Below the pieces are notes generated by a model. The model ran no database searches. It saw nothing but the letters and a program-made list of their open reading frames with translations, and had not been told where the DNA came from. From Promethearchaeia archaeon (GTDB taxonomy: Archaea; Asgardarchaeota; Lokiarchaeia; Sigyniarchaeales; SOKP01), in NCBI GenBank assembly GCA_029856155.1, contig JAHQWL010000072.1, positions 1-64,000 on the forward strand: a stretch of 64,000 bases of DNA. Reading direction: 5' to 3'. Positions 26,065 through 35,168 of this stretch are shown one piece after another; the stretch's first letter is position 1, and every line of letters begins with the position of its first letter. The position numbers and the translations under genes were made by a program.

Positions 26065-27567
26065 TTATCTATTTTGAATTGAATCTAGAATGGTACCAGT
26101 CATCGCAATTGTTAGTGTCCCCCCAATAGAAAGCATTGTTATCAAATACTCATGAGTTTGAAATAAAACTACTTGAAGTATCATCATTGTAAATGTTGTT
26201 ACTAAAACTAAACTCCAGAAACCTAAAAGTCTTGTATTAAAGGATCTCTTTATTATATACCGAGTAATTAAAGCTCCAATCGCATACGCAAGAATGATAA
26301 AAAGAGGTATTGGTACCCAAAACTCTTGCAACCAAAAAGTAAAAAGCAATACTGAAGAGAAAACTATGAAGAAATTGATGTAATAAAGCACCCGTCTAAG
26401 TATGTTTTTATTTTGATCTATTTTATACCAGAGAATTCCGAATGAAATGAATAGGATCCATAAAGCAACTAGGTTTACAACCGCATTGAGTATTTCTGCT
26501 ATATCATTTTGGGAAAAAGGGAATGTAACAAGAGTGTATATAGCATAATGATCTCCCCAAAAAGCGTAAATCATCCCATATCCTAGTATTTGAGTAAGTA
26601 AAATATGATATGTGGATTTGCTAATCAAAGAAATTCCTCTTGAAAGCCGTCCTTTTGGGTTCTGAGGTAAAAACTTCATTGCTAGTAGAAATAAAAATGC
26701 AGAATATGGAATAATTAAGAAATGATAATCTCCTCTTAGAAGTGGTACACCATCAACCCTGATTCTATAGGAGAAGAACTGATGTGCTGTAATAAAAGCT
26801 AAACTTATTGGATAAATAATCCACATAAAGAAGTTTCGATTATCATTAAGTTTATATCCAAAGGAAAACCACATTCCTAAGCCAATAGCAGGAAGGTAAA
26901 ATAATACAGAGGTCATAAAAATCGTCACGATATACCCTTCTTCATATGAGGTAATGTTTCCAATCAAGAAAAACAGTGTTAACTGCAATGCTATCTCTAC
27001 CACGAAACATAGAATTAATGTTATAATTGGCTTTTTTGTAAATGCCCAATAGAGTAAAGGAAAGATTAAAATAGATTGGAATAGTAATGGGAGAAACCAA
27101 TTTCCTGGGCCCCAAAATGGTAAGAATCCTAGAAATAAGTGTATAAATCCATGATCTGGATAATATTGCCCATTCCACATGGCAGTAATATTAAATCCAT
27201 ACATAAACAAACCTATAAATGTTGATGCCGCATATAAAACTAGGAATGGTACAATATACCGTAAAATTTTAGTTTTGAAATAACTCCAAGAATACATTTC
27301 CCTTAATGCCTTTGCTTCACTTTTTTGTATTGAGCAACCCATATTAAAGCCCAATATCACTAGAAACACTGGTATTGAGATTCTCTCCCAAAGAGTGACA
27401 GCAATATAAGATTTTACAGTCCAATAAACTATATGATCGAATATAACTAAAAAGATCATTGCTGCTTTTAAGAAATCAACTTGGAAATAATGCGCCCCTG
27501 ATTCAACTAAAGTCTCTTTTTCAGCTTCTTCTAATACTACTTCACTAACTTGTTTTTTAGATGTCAT
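26065..27567 (-). CDS. Multi-TM acyltransferase-like membrane protein
   Basis: Membrane protein of 500 residues with about twelve helices. The opening (FQVDFLKAAMIFLVIFDHIVYW, about 28-49) has the R/D-x-L-K-x-x-x-I-x-x-V-x-x-D/H-H layout of acyltransferase family 3, with a histidine near residue 45 in the first helix as the likely catalytic residue. Such enzymes O-acylate surface glycans or lipids. The promoter carries a 22-bp element shared with the next upstream gene at the same distance. Family assignment is from the N-terminal motif and topology only. Confidence 0.65.
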   Translation of the reverse strand: MTSKKQVSEVVLEEAEKETLVESGAHYFQVDFLKAAMIFLVIFDHIVYWTVKSYIAVTLWERISIPVFLVILGFNMGCSIQKSEAKALREMYSWSYFKTKILRYIVPFLVLYAASTFIGLFMYGFNITAMWNGQYYPDHGFIHLFLGFLPFWGPGNWFLPLLFQSILIFPLLYWAFTKKPIITLILCFVVEIALQLTLFFLIGNITSYEEGYIVTIFMTSVLFYLPAIGLGMWFSFGYKLNDNRNFFMWIIYPISLAFITAHQFFSYRIRVDGVPLLRGDYHFLIIPYSAFLFLLAMKFLPQNPKGRLSRGISLISKSTYHILLTQILGYGMIYAFWGDHYAIYTLVTFPFSQNDIAEILNAVVNLVALWILFISFGILWYKIDQNKNILRRVLYYINFFIVFSSVLLFTFWLQEFWVPIPLFIILAYAIGALITRYIIKRSFNTRLLGFWSLVLVTTFTMMILQVVLFQTHEYLITMLSIGGTLTIAMTGTILDSIQNR

Positions 27568-27640
27568 TATTATCTGTTTATTTTTTTTTAAAATTTAAGA
27601 TTCAATTATAATCTTATTGAACTTTTTGAAAAATATAACG

Positions 27641-27662
27641 AAATAGGAGTCCAATTTTTATT
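27641..27662 (-). promoter_or_regulatory. 22-bp shared promoter element, copy 1
   Basis: Identical to 28510-28531. Read toward the gene it contains TTGGACTCCTATTT. It lies 73 nt before the ATG at 27567 and 2 nt before a TATA-like TTATATTT (27638-27631). Confidence 0.65.
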
Positions 27663-27764
27663 TTTGAAATATTAAAATAGGGTTTTCTATAGATAAACTT
27701 TCAATCTTTAGTGCTTGAATATATTTTTAAAAAAATCTTAATAAAAAAAGAAAGAGTGTAATTT

Positions 27765-28436
27765 TTATTGTTGAGCACCACAGAACACACAATACCTAGC
27801 ATCTGGTTTAGCTGGGGATCCACATTGAATACATGTTTCTGTATATCCTTCAGATTTAAATTTAATATTGGAAGAATGAGTTTGAACAACTTCCCTTTCA
27901 CTTAAATTAATTCCACATTTTACGCAAAATTTAGGATTTCCTTTTACTTTCGTTCCACAGGAAGGACAATTCATAAGAATTCTTGTACCACAATCTTGGC
28001 AAAAACCACCTTTTCTAGCAAATAATTTTCCGCATTTAGGGCAAAATCTTACTTTTCCGGCTGTATATTCTAGAATTGTGGGGACAATGGCCAAGACCAG
28101 TAAACTTCCGATAGGGATGATCGGAATCCAATATTCATCAGGTTGAAAAACCTCACCTATTATAAGAGCAACAAATACGATAAGAGTTAATGCAAATAAT
28201 GTCCAGATTCCAACAATTCCCATTTTTATCTTCCTTTCAGACAGAATATCTACAATCGTGGCAGCTATAGATAAAACTAATAAAGTACCAATAGGAATTA
28301 TAGGAATCCAAATCTCATCATAAGAAAAAACATCTCCCAATATAAGAGCTATCATTACAATAGTAGTCATTCCAAAAATAATCCATAATCCGATAGTTCC
28401 TATCCTTAATTTTTTTCTAATTCCATGCCATGCCAT
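27765..28436 (-). CDS. 4-TM membrane protein with three zinc ribbons
   Basis: The 223-residue protein is built from an internal duplication: residues about 10-65 and 70-125 each form a two-helix hairpin with nearly the same sequence (WIPIIPIGTLLVLSI and WIPIIPIGSLLVLAI). The cytoplasmic tail holds three zinc ribbons: CPKCG...CQDCG, CPSCG...CVKCG and CIQCG...CVFCG. The function is unknown; such tails may bind protein or nucleic acid. It shares the 22-bp promoter element with the acyltransferase-like gene downstream. Confidence 0.75.
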   Translation of the reverse strand: MAWHGIRKKLRIGTIGLWIIFGMTTIVMIALILGDVFSYDEIWIPIIPIGTLLVLSIAATIVDILSERKIKMGIVGIWTLFALTLIVFVALIIGEVFQPDEYWIPIIPIGSLLVLAIVPTILEYTAGKVRFCPKCGKLFARKGGFCQDCGTRILMNCPSCGTKVKGNPKFCVKCGINLSEREVVQTHSSNIKFKSEGYTETCIQCGSPAKPDARYCVFCGAQQ

Positions 28437-28509
28437 ATTATAACCATGCTATTTTTTTATTCCCATAAATTAACTGATGATAAAATTAGTATTTTTTTCT
28501 TATTAAATT

Positions 28510-28531
28510 AAATAGGAGTCCAATTTTTATT
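28510..28531 (-). promoter_or_regulatory. 22-bp shared promoter element, copy 2
   Basis: Identical to 27641-27662. It lies 73 nt before the ATG at 28436 and 1 nt before a TATA-like ATTTAATA (28508-28501). The sharp boundaries and equal placement point to a binding site for one regulator. Confidence 0.65.
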
Positions 28532-28747
28532 ATTAAAATTAAGCATAGATAAGATTTGATAATAGTATTACCATGAAATTAAAAAAGTTTGAATATGAAA
28601 TAAAATCTTTTAAATTCAAGTTTGATATCACCCACATATTATTCAAATTCATTGACGGATTAGAAGATTCCTAAATTTTTATATAATTGATACGTATATT
28701 ATTTAGTTAAGCAGAATTAAAGAAACCGTATAGGGTCAATAAGAAAA

Positions 28748-30730
28748 GTGGATGCCGACAAAAATCAAAATATTTTAGAAAAGCAACTGAAAACGTTGGG
28801 TCAGAAGATTAGGATTGATATTTTAAAAAAACTAAAACATGCTCATACTCCATTATCATTTTCAAAGCTTCAAAAGGAGATTTTTGGAAATGATCTTACT
28901 TCTATAAATTTATCATTCCATCTAAATACATTAAAGAAGAGTGATTTAATTCTATCGTCGGATAATGGATATTCAATTACGTTTTTAGGGGAGCAAATAA
29001 TAGAAAAGATTTTATCTATTGAACAAATTTTAAATAGACAAAATAAGGCGTTAATGATCCGTACTTCGAAATATTCTAAGGAAGTATTTGATATAAATAA
29101 AATTGAGGAATATTTAGTGAAAGAAGGTGAATTGGAAAGATATTTAGCAAGACAAGTTGCCCATGAGGTAGAGGAGCGTTTATCAAAAACAAATATAGAA
29201 TACATGACTGCTCCATTAATGCGAGAGTATACAAATGCAATATTATTAGAGAATGGTTTAGAAGAAGTAAGACACAAGTTAACTCGACTAGGAACTCCTC
29301 CATTTGAGGTATTTAAACTATTTAATTCAAATAATGTGAAGATAACACCAGAAAAATTTATTAAGAAGTTAGGTTCTGACGTTTCAGAGCAATTTTTACT
29401 TTTAAATCTCCTGCCAAAAAACTTAGCTGACTTATATTTATCGGGAGAAATTGCTTTACTTCATTTAAATTACTGGGGGTTAAGACCATTAAGTTTGTAT
29501 ATAAATACTAAAACAATTATCAATTATCTCTTTAGTATTGATTCAAATATTCCGCAGAGAGATAAAAACACTACAGGATATACGCATTTTATTATTAATT
29601 TTATAGATCTTTTGCAACGGCTAAAACAATTTTATTCTGAAGATTTAATTCTAGGCAATTTTAACAATGAATTAATTTCTTATTTAGAATTACCAAAAAT
29701 AAGATCAGCCAATTTTAATTTCTTTATTTCTCAAATTTCCCAATTTAATACTTTTATTAATAATGGTAAATCTCATTTATCTTTAGAATTTAATTACAAT
29801 GAAAAAACAAAAGAACAATTTTCAAATCAGATCCATAATGATATAAATTTTCTAAATTCCTTAGATATGCAGAGTAAAGATCGCATAAAACCATTCCTTA
29901 TTTTTGAAGGCTCTAAGATTTTTACATCAGATCTAGGAAATGGTTTCATAAAAAATCTCATTAAAGGATCCAATAAAAATAGTCTTATTTTTTATAATAA
30001 AGATTTTTCAAATTTAATAAATTCATCTCTTATTCAAATACCGGACCCTAATGAAGATAAAATTATTTTAGATAAGATTTTAATAAATTTGCATATGATT
30101 TCTGTAGAAGCGAACCAAAATGACGACTTATTTTTCGATTTATTACAAAAAAAATTAATTTCTGTCTTTGAATTATTTAATTTTAAGGAGAAATTAGTGC
30201 AACAAAAATTAAATTCTCTTCAGCAATGGGACTCGATAGTCACACAGATTTTTAACAGAAACAAGAGTAAAGCATTTGAAAACTCTGTTAAGTCCATAAG
30301 TTTTTTCGGGTTGAATCAAGCGATTTTAAACCATTGCGGAATAGAACTTGATAGAACCGAAAATAGCGAAGAATTTGCTCTAAAAATCTTGGTATTAATG
30401 AAAAAAATTATTAATGAAAAAAATGAAACAAAAAATGATACTTTTATTCTTAGCTCGCCTCATAGAGATTCATACTTAAGAGATTCTTGGTATAATGGCA
30501 TTGTACCACACACACAAGACATAAATGAATATTCTGCCAGATTAATTAGAACAGCATCAAACCTTTCCCTGAGTAAGAAAATCATATTATTCAAAAAATT
30601 TCAAAAAATCATTGATGGTGGGTGTTTATTTATTGAAAAAAAGGCAAATGATATGTCATTTCAAAAGTTTTTAAAGACTTTATTACAATCCGAAATCGGT
30701 ACAATATCTTTAAGAGATTGCGCATTCTAA
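28748..30730 (+). CDS. wHTH / ATP-cone / NrdD-like fusion protein, probable regulator
   Basis: The 660 residues hold three regions. Residues 1-95 form an ArsR-like winged helix (IRIDILKKLKHAHTPLSFSKLQKEI...LSFHLNTLKKSDLI). Residues 103-192 form an ATP-cone (RTSKYSKEVFDINKIEEYLVKE...GTPPFEVFKLF), the nucleotide sensor of ribonucleotide reductases. The rest resembles the anaerobic reductase NrdD (LYLSGEIALLHLNYWGLRPLSLYI; SISFFGLNQAI). It ends in SLRDCAF without the CX2C zinc pairs or the glycyl-radical RxxGY motif, so the reductase part is probably inactive. I infer a nucleotide-sensing transcription regulator. The start is GTG 28748. It converges on pyrB. Confidence 0.65.
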   Translation: MDADKNQNILEKQLKTLGQKIRIDILKKLKHAHTPLSFSKLQKEIFGNDLTSINLSFHLNTLKKSDLILSSDNGYSITFLGEQIIEKILSIEQILNRQNKALMIRTSKYSKEVFDINKIEEYLVKEGELERYLARQVAHEVEERLSKTNIEYMTAPLMREYTNAILLENGLEEVRHKLTRLGTPPFEVFKLFNSNNVKITPEKFIKKLGSDVSEQFLLLNLLPKNLADLYLSGEIALLHLNYWGLRPLSLYINTKTIINYLFSIDSNIPQRDKNTTGYTHFIINFIDLLQRLKQFYSEDLILGNFNNELISYLELPKIRSANFNFFISQISQFNTFINNGKSHLSLEFNYNEKTKEQFSNQIHNDINFLNSLDMQSKDRIKPFLIFEGSKIFTSDLGNGFIKNLIKGSNKNSLIFYNKDFSNLINSSLIQIPDPNEDKIILDKILINLHMISVEANQNDDLFFDLLQKKLISVFELFNFKEKLVQQKLNSLQQWDSIVTQIFNRNKSKAFENSVKSISFFGLNQAILNHCGIELDRTENSEEFALKILVLMKKIINEKNETKNDTFILSSPHRDSYLRDSWYNGIVPHTQDINEYSARLIRTASNLSLSKKIILFKKFQKIIDGGCLFIEKKANDMSFQKFLKTLLQSEIGTISLRDCAF

Positions 30731-30767
30731 GAAACAAAGATTTGAAGAAGAATGAACATTTTAAAAA

Positions 30768-31685
30768 TTAATTAGTCATTAATTCTGCTAAGAGGGCTTT
30801 TCTCATTGGGATCCCGTAATAAGTTTGTTTAAAGTAAATTGCTTTTTCTGAATTATCAACTTCTGGAGAAATTTCTGTGATTCTCGGAAGCGGGTGCATT
30901 AATTTAAAATTGTCTTTTGTTTGTTTAAGATCTTCTTGTCGAAATATGTAAAATCCTTTAATTCTTTCGTACTCTTCTGAATCAACAAACCTTTCTTTTT
31001 GGACCCGAGTCATATAAAGAATATCTAGAATACTTAAAATTTTTCGGAAATCTGTAATTTCTTTATATTTCACTTGTCTTTGTTGTAGAAAATCTTTATC
31101 ACGGTTTCTCATTCTTAATTCTAAAGGGCTTATAAAGTAAACATTTACATTAAAATTTGATAACAAAATTGAGAGTGAATGTGCGGTTCTCCCATATTTG
31201 AGATCACCCATTAACCCTATATTCAACCCATCTAGAAAACCTACTTCTTCACTTATGGTTAATAAATCTAGTAATGCTTGAGTGGGATGTTCTCCACTTC
31301 CAGAACCGGCATTAATAATTGGAATTTTAGCAAATTTTGCGGCCATTATAGCAGCTCCTTCAAGTGAATGTCTCATTACTATGCAATCACTATAATTTTC
31401 AACAGTTCGTATTGTATCTGCAATGCTTTCTCCTTTTTTAATGGAAGACATATCTCCAGAATGGAATCCAATAACACTCCCCCCTAATCTACACATAGCT
31501 GATTCAAAACTAAGACGGGTTCGAGTAGAAGGTTCAAAAAATAATGTAGCTAAGATTTTACCGTGGAGGAGATTTGAATTCTTGATTTCAATCATTTCTT
31601 TACCTTTCTTTATTATATATTCAATATCTTCTCTATCAAACTGCTTAGCACTTATTACTCCTTCACTAAATTTCTCTTTGAACAT
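30768..31685 (-). CDS. pyrB: Aspartate carbamoyltransferase catalytic subunit
   Basis: Catalyses carbamoyl phosphate + aspartate to N-carbamoyl-aspartate, the committed step of pyrimidine synthesis, in the cytosol. The 305 residues have the carbamoyl-phosphate loop FFEPSTRTRLSFESA (about 51-65), MRHSLEGAA (about 103-111), SGEHPTQALLDLLTI (about 131-145), MGDLKYGRTAHSL and the aspartate-side HPLPRI near residue 270. The regulatory PyrI gene, often adjacent in archaea, is not seen. It is divergent from rpl44e, with 161 bp between the starts. Confidence 0.96.
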   Translation of the reverse strand: MFKEKFSEGVISAKQFDREDIEYIIKKGKEMIEIKNSNLLHGKILATLFFEPSTRTRLSFESAMCRLGGSVIGFHSGDMSSIKKGESIADTIRTVENYSDCIVMRHSLEGAAIMAAKFAKIPIINAGSGSGEHPTQALLDLLTISEEVGFLDGLNIGLMGDLKYGRTAHSLSILLSNFNVNVYFISPLELRMRNRDKDFLQQRQVKYKEITDFRKILSILDILYMTRVQKERFVDSEEYERIKGFYIFRQEDLKQTKDNFKLMHPLPRITEISPEVDNSEKAIYFKQTYYGIPMRKALLAELMTN

Positions 31686-31846
31686 TTAAAATCTCATTCA
31701 AAATGTTTTTATTAACATTATGTAAATAAGATTTAAATTATTTTTTATTACATTATAGTTTTTCAAAAAGAACCATCAGAACTAATAAAATTTAAAATTT
31801 ATAAATAATTACTATATTTATTCTTAATACTAACGGTCACTAATAA

Positions 31847-32128
31847 ATGAAATACCCTAGAACTATTAACCGCTATTGTCCAACTTGTGGATCACATAAG
31901 AAGCATACAGTTGTTCTTTATAAAAAAGGGAAGGAAAGGATGCTTAATCAAGGAAGGAGAAGAGTAGAAAGGAAAAAAGCGGGCTATGGCTCATTTCCTA
32001 AAGAAATTTTCCATAAAAACGCAAAATTAAATAAGAGGACCACCCCATTATTAGAATGTACTGAATGTGGGAAAAAACAATATGCCAAATCATATCGTGT
32101 TAAGCGGTTTGAAGTCCAGGAAGTATAA
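31847..32128 (+). CDS. rpl44e: Ribosomal protein eL42 (L44e)
   Basis: Zinc-binding large-subunit protein near the tRNA exit site, 93 residues. It begins [22 protein letters not shown] and ends with a second CX2C ([21 protein letters not shown]); the basic stretch between ([18 protein letters not shown]) is typical. TATATTTA at 31813-31820 lies about 27-34 nt upstream and fits a nearly leaderless mRNA. rps27e follows within 15 nt, as in most archaea. Confidence 0.96.
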   Translation: MKYPRTINRYCPTCGSHKKHTVVLYKKGKERMLNQGRRRVERKKAGYGSFPKEIFHKNAKLNKRTTPLLECTECGKKQYAKSYRVKRFEVQEV

Positions 32129-32142
32129 AAGAAGTGAAAGAT

Positions 32143-32349
32143 ATGGTACATAAAAGAAAAAAAAAAGAGCTTATTCCACAACCAAAAAGCAGGTTTTTAC
32201 GCGTAAAGTGTTTGAATTGTGGAAATCAACAGATCATATTTGGTTGTTCAGCAACAGATGTGGAATGTTTAGTGTGTGGAAAAAAATTGCTTCAATCAAC
32301 AGGTGGGAAAGCAAGAATTCTTACCAAGATTTTAGAAGTTCTTTCTTAA
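32143..32349 (+). CDS. rps27e: Ribosomal protein eS27
   Basis: Small-subunit zinc-ribbon protein, 68 residues. [24 protein letters not shown] contains the four zinc cysteines in family spacing, followed by [14 protein letters not shown] 32134 is an alternative start; ATG 32143 ([18 protein letters not shown]) fits family length better. In many archaea aIF2-alpha and Nop10 follow; here they are 7 kb away on the other strand. Confidence 0.95.
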   Translation: MVHKRKKKELIPQPKSRFLRVKCLNCGNQQIIFGCSATDVECLVCGKKLLQSTGGKARILTKILEVLS

Positions 32350-32474
32350 AGAAATTTTTAGCACATTACATCTTAGTTAAGTAAAATCTCATCTTAGCTA
32401 TTCTTTTAATCGTAAAATAATGAATGGAAATGTTAGACTGAAAAAATAATCTATTGAATCTATTCATTTTTTAT

Positions 32475-32505
32475 TTTTTCGTGAAACTGTTCTTTCACGT
32501 AAAAA
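32475..32505. terminator. Hairpin between convergent genes
   Basis: CGTGAAA (32480-32486) and TTTCACG (32493-32499) can pair around a six-base loop. T-rich DNA on the left and A-rich DNA on the right extend the stem past one bulge and would give a U-tract in either direction. It lies between rps27e and the minus-strand membrane gene. Confidence 0.5.
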
Positions 32506-32558
32506 TCTCAATACCCAAGTAATATAATTATTTAATTTGAATTCAGAAAATGCTAACG

Positions 32559-33677
32559 TTATTTATAATTAGATTTATTCATAACCCATTTTGTCGCTCC
32601 CGCTGCTAATCTTCCGATCTGTATCTTTAGAGATAATTTTGGTCCCCATTTATTATAGGAAAACCTCAAAAAAAGATAATAGATTATAACCATTATAAGA
32701 ATAAAAAACCAAATATTATAAAAATGTAAAGATTGATAGAAAAAGAAATAATTAATATTCTGCAATAAAAAAACTGTTAGGGAATAGTAAGAAAAATAAT
32801 ATAAGAACTTATAGCTCTTTTCTGGTTTAAAAAATTCATATATATCAATAGTTATAAACACAGAAATTAGAATTACTTCAATACCTAAGGAATACATTAA
32901 CCACCATATATTTGATTTTATTGACAACATTGCTTCTGTAAATAATAAAGGTAACAAAAAATTAAATCCAACCACAATAAGAATAGTACCTATTAACAAC
33001 GAGGGTATCAATAATTTACTTTTTACTGTTTTCCTCTTCTCTAAATCATTATCAATAAGAGAGATGTCATAGATTACATCACCTATAACTGTTCCTATTA
33101 AAAAAAACGTGAAAAATGATAATATAATATTTTGGTCTATAGGATTATACAAAATATGATATAAGATTCCAAATAAGTTAAACTGTCCTTTATATGGTAT
33201 TAACACAATTAACAATATTTGATTAATTATCCAAATTAATACTCCCACTAGTATTCTAAATATCTTTGATCTTTTTAATAGTGGCCATGACATTAAAAGA
33301 CATACACCTAAAGTTAATAAAATGAACCACCCCCAAATTTCTGAAGGATCCATATACAATATCGCCACAAATATATTATAGATTAAACCAAGAATTACAA
33401 TAAACACCGCTCTAAATAAATATTCATATTTAACTTGAGTAAATCTATAATTTTCATTTTTATCTACTTTTATGAGCCGATTTCTATAAGATATCATAGT
33501 ACTTATTCCTGATATAAAAGTAAATCCGACGGCACCTAAAGTAGAAAGAATGGATATATAACTACTCATCAAAATCAATTTTATTTCAGGAACAGGCCAC
33601 CATGTAATCATGTGGCCTACAATCATATATAACATTGCTAATCCTCGAAACGTATCTAGGCTTTTTAACCGTTTCAT
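32559..33677 (-). CDS. HGSNAT/DUF1624-like acetyltransferase membrane protein
   Basis: Membrane protein of 372 residues with about ten helices. The N-terminus RLKSLDTFRGLAMLYMIVGHM (3-23) matches the heparan-alpha-glucosaminide N-acetyltransferase-like family, which transfers acetyl groups to glycans across membranes; the histidine in VGH (residue 22) is the likely functional residue. The rest is hydrophobic with short polar loops. It stands alone, and the downstream hairpin probably ends its transcript. Confidence 0.72.
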   Translation of the reverse strand: MKRLKSLDTFRGLAMLYMIVGHMITWWPVPEIKLILMSSYISILSTLGAVGFTFISGISTMISYRNRLIKVDKNENYRFTQVKYEYLFRAVFIVILGLIYNIFVAILYMDPSEIWGWFILLTLGVCLLMSWPLLKRSKIFRILVGVLIWIINQILLIVLIPYKGQFNLFGILYHILYNPIDQNIILSFFTFFLIGTVIGDVIYDISLIDNDLEKRKTVKSKLLIPSLLIGTILIVVGFNFLLPLLFTEAMLSIKSNIWWLMYSLGIEVILISVFITIDIYEFFKPEKSYKFLYYFSYYSLTVFLLQNINYFFFYQSLHFYNIWFFILIMVIIYYLFLRFSYNKWGPKLSLKIQIGRLAAGATKWVMNKSNYK

Positions 33678-33812
33678 ATAATTCTGGTGAAAATTAGAGA
33701 TTATCTGATAAATTTAATGTTAAATACCAGAACTAGTACAATTTTTTATTTTTTTTAAATTGTAAGGTTTTAATTAATTTAAAGGAAATTCTATTCCTTA
33801 TATAATGAGAAA

Positions 33813-34148
33813 TTATTCCCGCCATGTATATCTGCAATTAGTACATTTAAAAAAGTGAGTACTTGGTTCATCAGAACTCCTTATTTGCACTTGCCAGGTT
33901 TCGGCTTCAAGATTCCCACATTTAGGACATTCTTTTCTTGTCCTAGGGTTTGCTGAGATTTTATCTTCTTCAGAAAGTATAACTAGGTTCTTTTTTAAAT
34001 ATTTTTTCTTTTTATGGATACTTTCTTTTATTTTATTAGTATCAGACTCCATCTCCCTTTCATAACCACACTTACATGCTAAAAATGACTTTTCATTTAC
34101 TTTTTTTTTGCGTAAGAGGTTTGAGCATTCGGGGCAAAATTCAACCAT
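33813..34148 (-). CDS. tfs: Transcription factor S (TFS/RpoM)
   Basis: RNA polymerase cleavage factor that rescues backtracked complexes, 111 residues. The N-terminal ribbon has CPEC...CKCG (5-27) and the C-terminal ribbon has CPKCG...CTNCRYTW (about 75-109). The catalytic acidic pair is seen in RSSDEPSTHFFKC, the TFIIS-type hairpin. TFS is often grouped with PCNA and primase genes in archaea, as here within a few kb. Confidence 0.93.
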   Translation of the reverse strand: MVEFCPECSNLLRKKKVNEKSFLACKCGYEREMESDTNKIKESIHKKKKYLKKNLVILSEEDKISANPRTRKECPKCGNLEAETWQVQIRSSDEPSTHFFKCTNCRYTWRE

Positions 34149-34271
34149 ATCAATTACTCTAAGATAAAATATTAAATATATAGATTAAAAATAATAATAT
34201 TTAAAAAATCTTACCTTATCTATTAATGTACACAAAAAAGTGAATTATTTGAAATAATCAATTACGTAAAA

Positions 34272-34637
34272 ATGAATTTTATGAAGTTTAAGGAATTTAT
34301 TACTTTTTTAGGAACAAAGGATCTTATTAAAACATCACATTTTTATCAAAATATCCTAGGAATGACTATATATAAAGATCAAGATGTTTGTTTAATTTTT
34401 AATATTAATAATCAGAGTAAAATCGGCTTTTGCAAACATATGGCAGTTATTCATGAAGATAAAAATCCAATCCTCACTTTTGTTACAGAAAAGGTTGATG
34501 AAATATATCACAAATTGATTAAATTTAGGGTGGAGAGCGTAGAACAACCTAAAATTAATGAAAAATTTAATATTTATCACTTTTTCTTTAAAGATCCTAA
34601 CGGATATACGATTGAGATACAAAAATTTTTGGATTAA
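34272..34637 (+). CDS. VOC (glyoxalase) superfamily protein
   Basis: Small metal-binding beta-alpha-beta-beta-beta fold protein of 121 residues (118 from ATG 34281). Two VOC modules are visible: FLGTKDLIKTSHFYQNILGM with the following strand, then ILTFVTEKVDEIYHKL and YHFFFKDPNGYTIEIQKF. The C-terminal glutamate in TIEI is the usual metal ligand. The first-module ligand, normally a histidine, is not obvious. The reaction is unknown. Confidence 0.78.
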   Translation: MNFMKFKEFITFLGTKDLIKTSHFYQNILGMTIYKDQDVCLIFNINNQSKIGFCKHMAVIHEDKNPILTFVTEKVDEIYHKLIKFRVESVEQPKINEKFNIYHFFFKDPNGYTIEIQKFLD

Positions 34638-34668
34638 AAGAAGGATATTAAAAAATAGATTATTAAAT

Positions 34669-34989
34669 CTAATCTAATTCTTTCTTCATTTGATATAATT
34701 TTTGATAATATTTAAAATTCAATTTCTTCATATCTTGGATAATATCTGCATTAATCCGTTTTTCTCCCGTAGATTGAAACTCTAAGTCGCCAATTACATT
34801 AATTAAATCATTCTCTTTAAAATTAAAATCATCGATTTTAATAATGCTAACATTAATTTGGTCTGTTTGATCATCTAAAACAAAAAGCTCATCATTGATT
34901 CTGCTTTTTATATATCCTGTAACTTGGATTCGCTCATCATCGATAGTGATATCTTTAATCATTCTTTGTTTTGCGTGCTGAAATGACAT
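34669..34989 (-). CDS. OB-fold nucleic-acid-binding protein
   Basis: Soluble 106-residue protein with a single OB-fold: RIQVTGYIKSRINDELFVLDDQTDQINV (about 20-47) and NDLINVIGDLEFQS (about 60-73), the arrangement seen in small RPA-like or tRNA-anticodon-type OB domains. It is divergent from PCNA and lies among replication genes, so a single-stranded-DNA role is plausible but inferred. Confidence 0.65.
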   Translation of the reverse strand: MSFQHAKQRMIKDITIDDERIQVTGYIKSRINDELFVLDDQTDQINVSIIKIDDFNFKENDLINVIGDLEFQSTGEKRINADIIQDMKKLNFKYYQKLYQMKKELD

Positions 34990-35135
34990 TTTTTTTTAAA
35001 TAAGAATCATTTAATTATCTAGTACAAATTTGAAAATTTAAGATAAGTATAAATAATTAATTTAAAACCTAAAATTGATATTATTAAAAGACTAATATCA
35101 ACCATTATTAATAATGCGAATTACACAATATTATC

Positions 35136-35147
35136 TTATTTATAATT
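35136..35147 (+). promoter_or_regulatory. TATA box of PCNA gene
   Basis: TTATTTATAATT is centred about 27 nt before the PCNA ATG, and no Shine-Dalgarno site is present. This fits a leaderless mRNA. Confidence 0.5.
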
Positions 35148-35168
35148 GAATAATTGTACTGAAAGATT

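Noticed and set aside
28870..29277. Minus-strand open frame of 135 codons within the wHTH/ATP-cone gene
   Set aside because: It covers DNA whose plus-strand product has clear domains; no promoter or ribosome site is present.
33682..33732. Inverted repeat TTCTGGT/ACCAGAA upstream of the HGSNAT-like gene
   Set aside because: The arms are only 7 bp with a 37-nt gap, which is within chance for this much AT-rich sequence.
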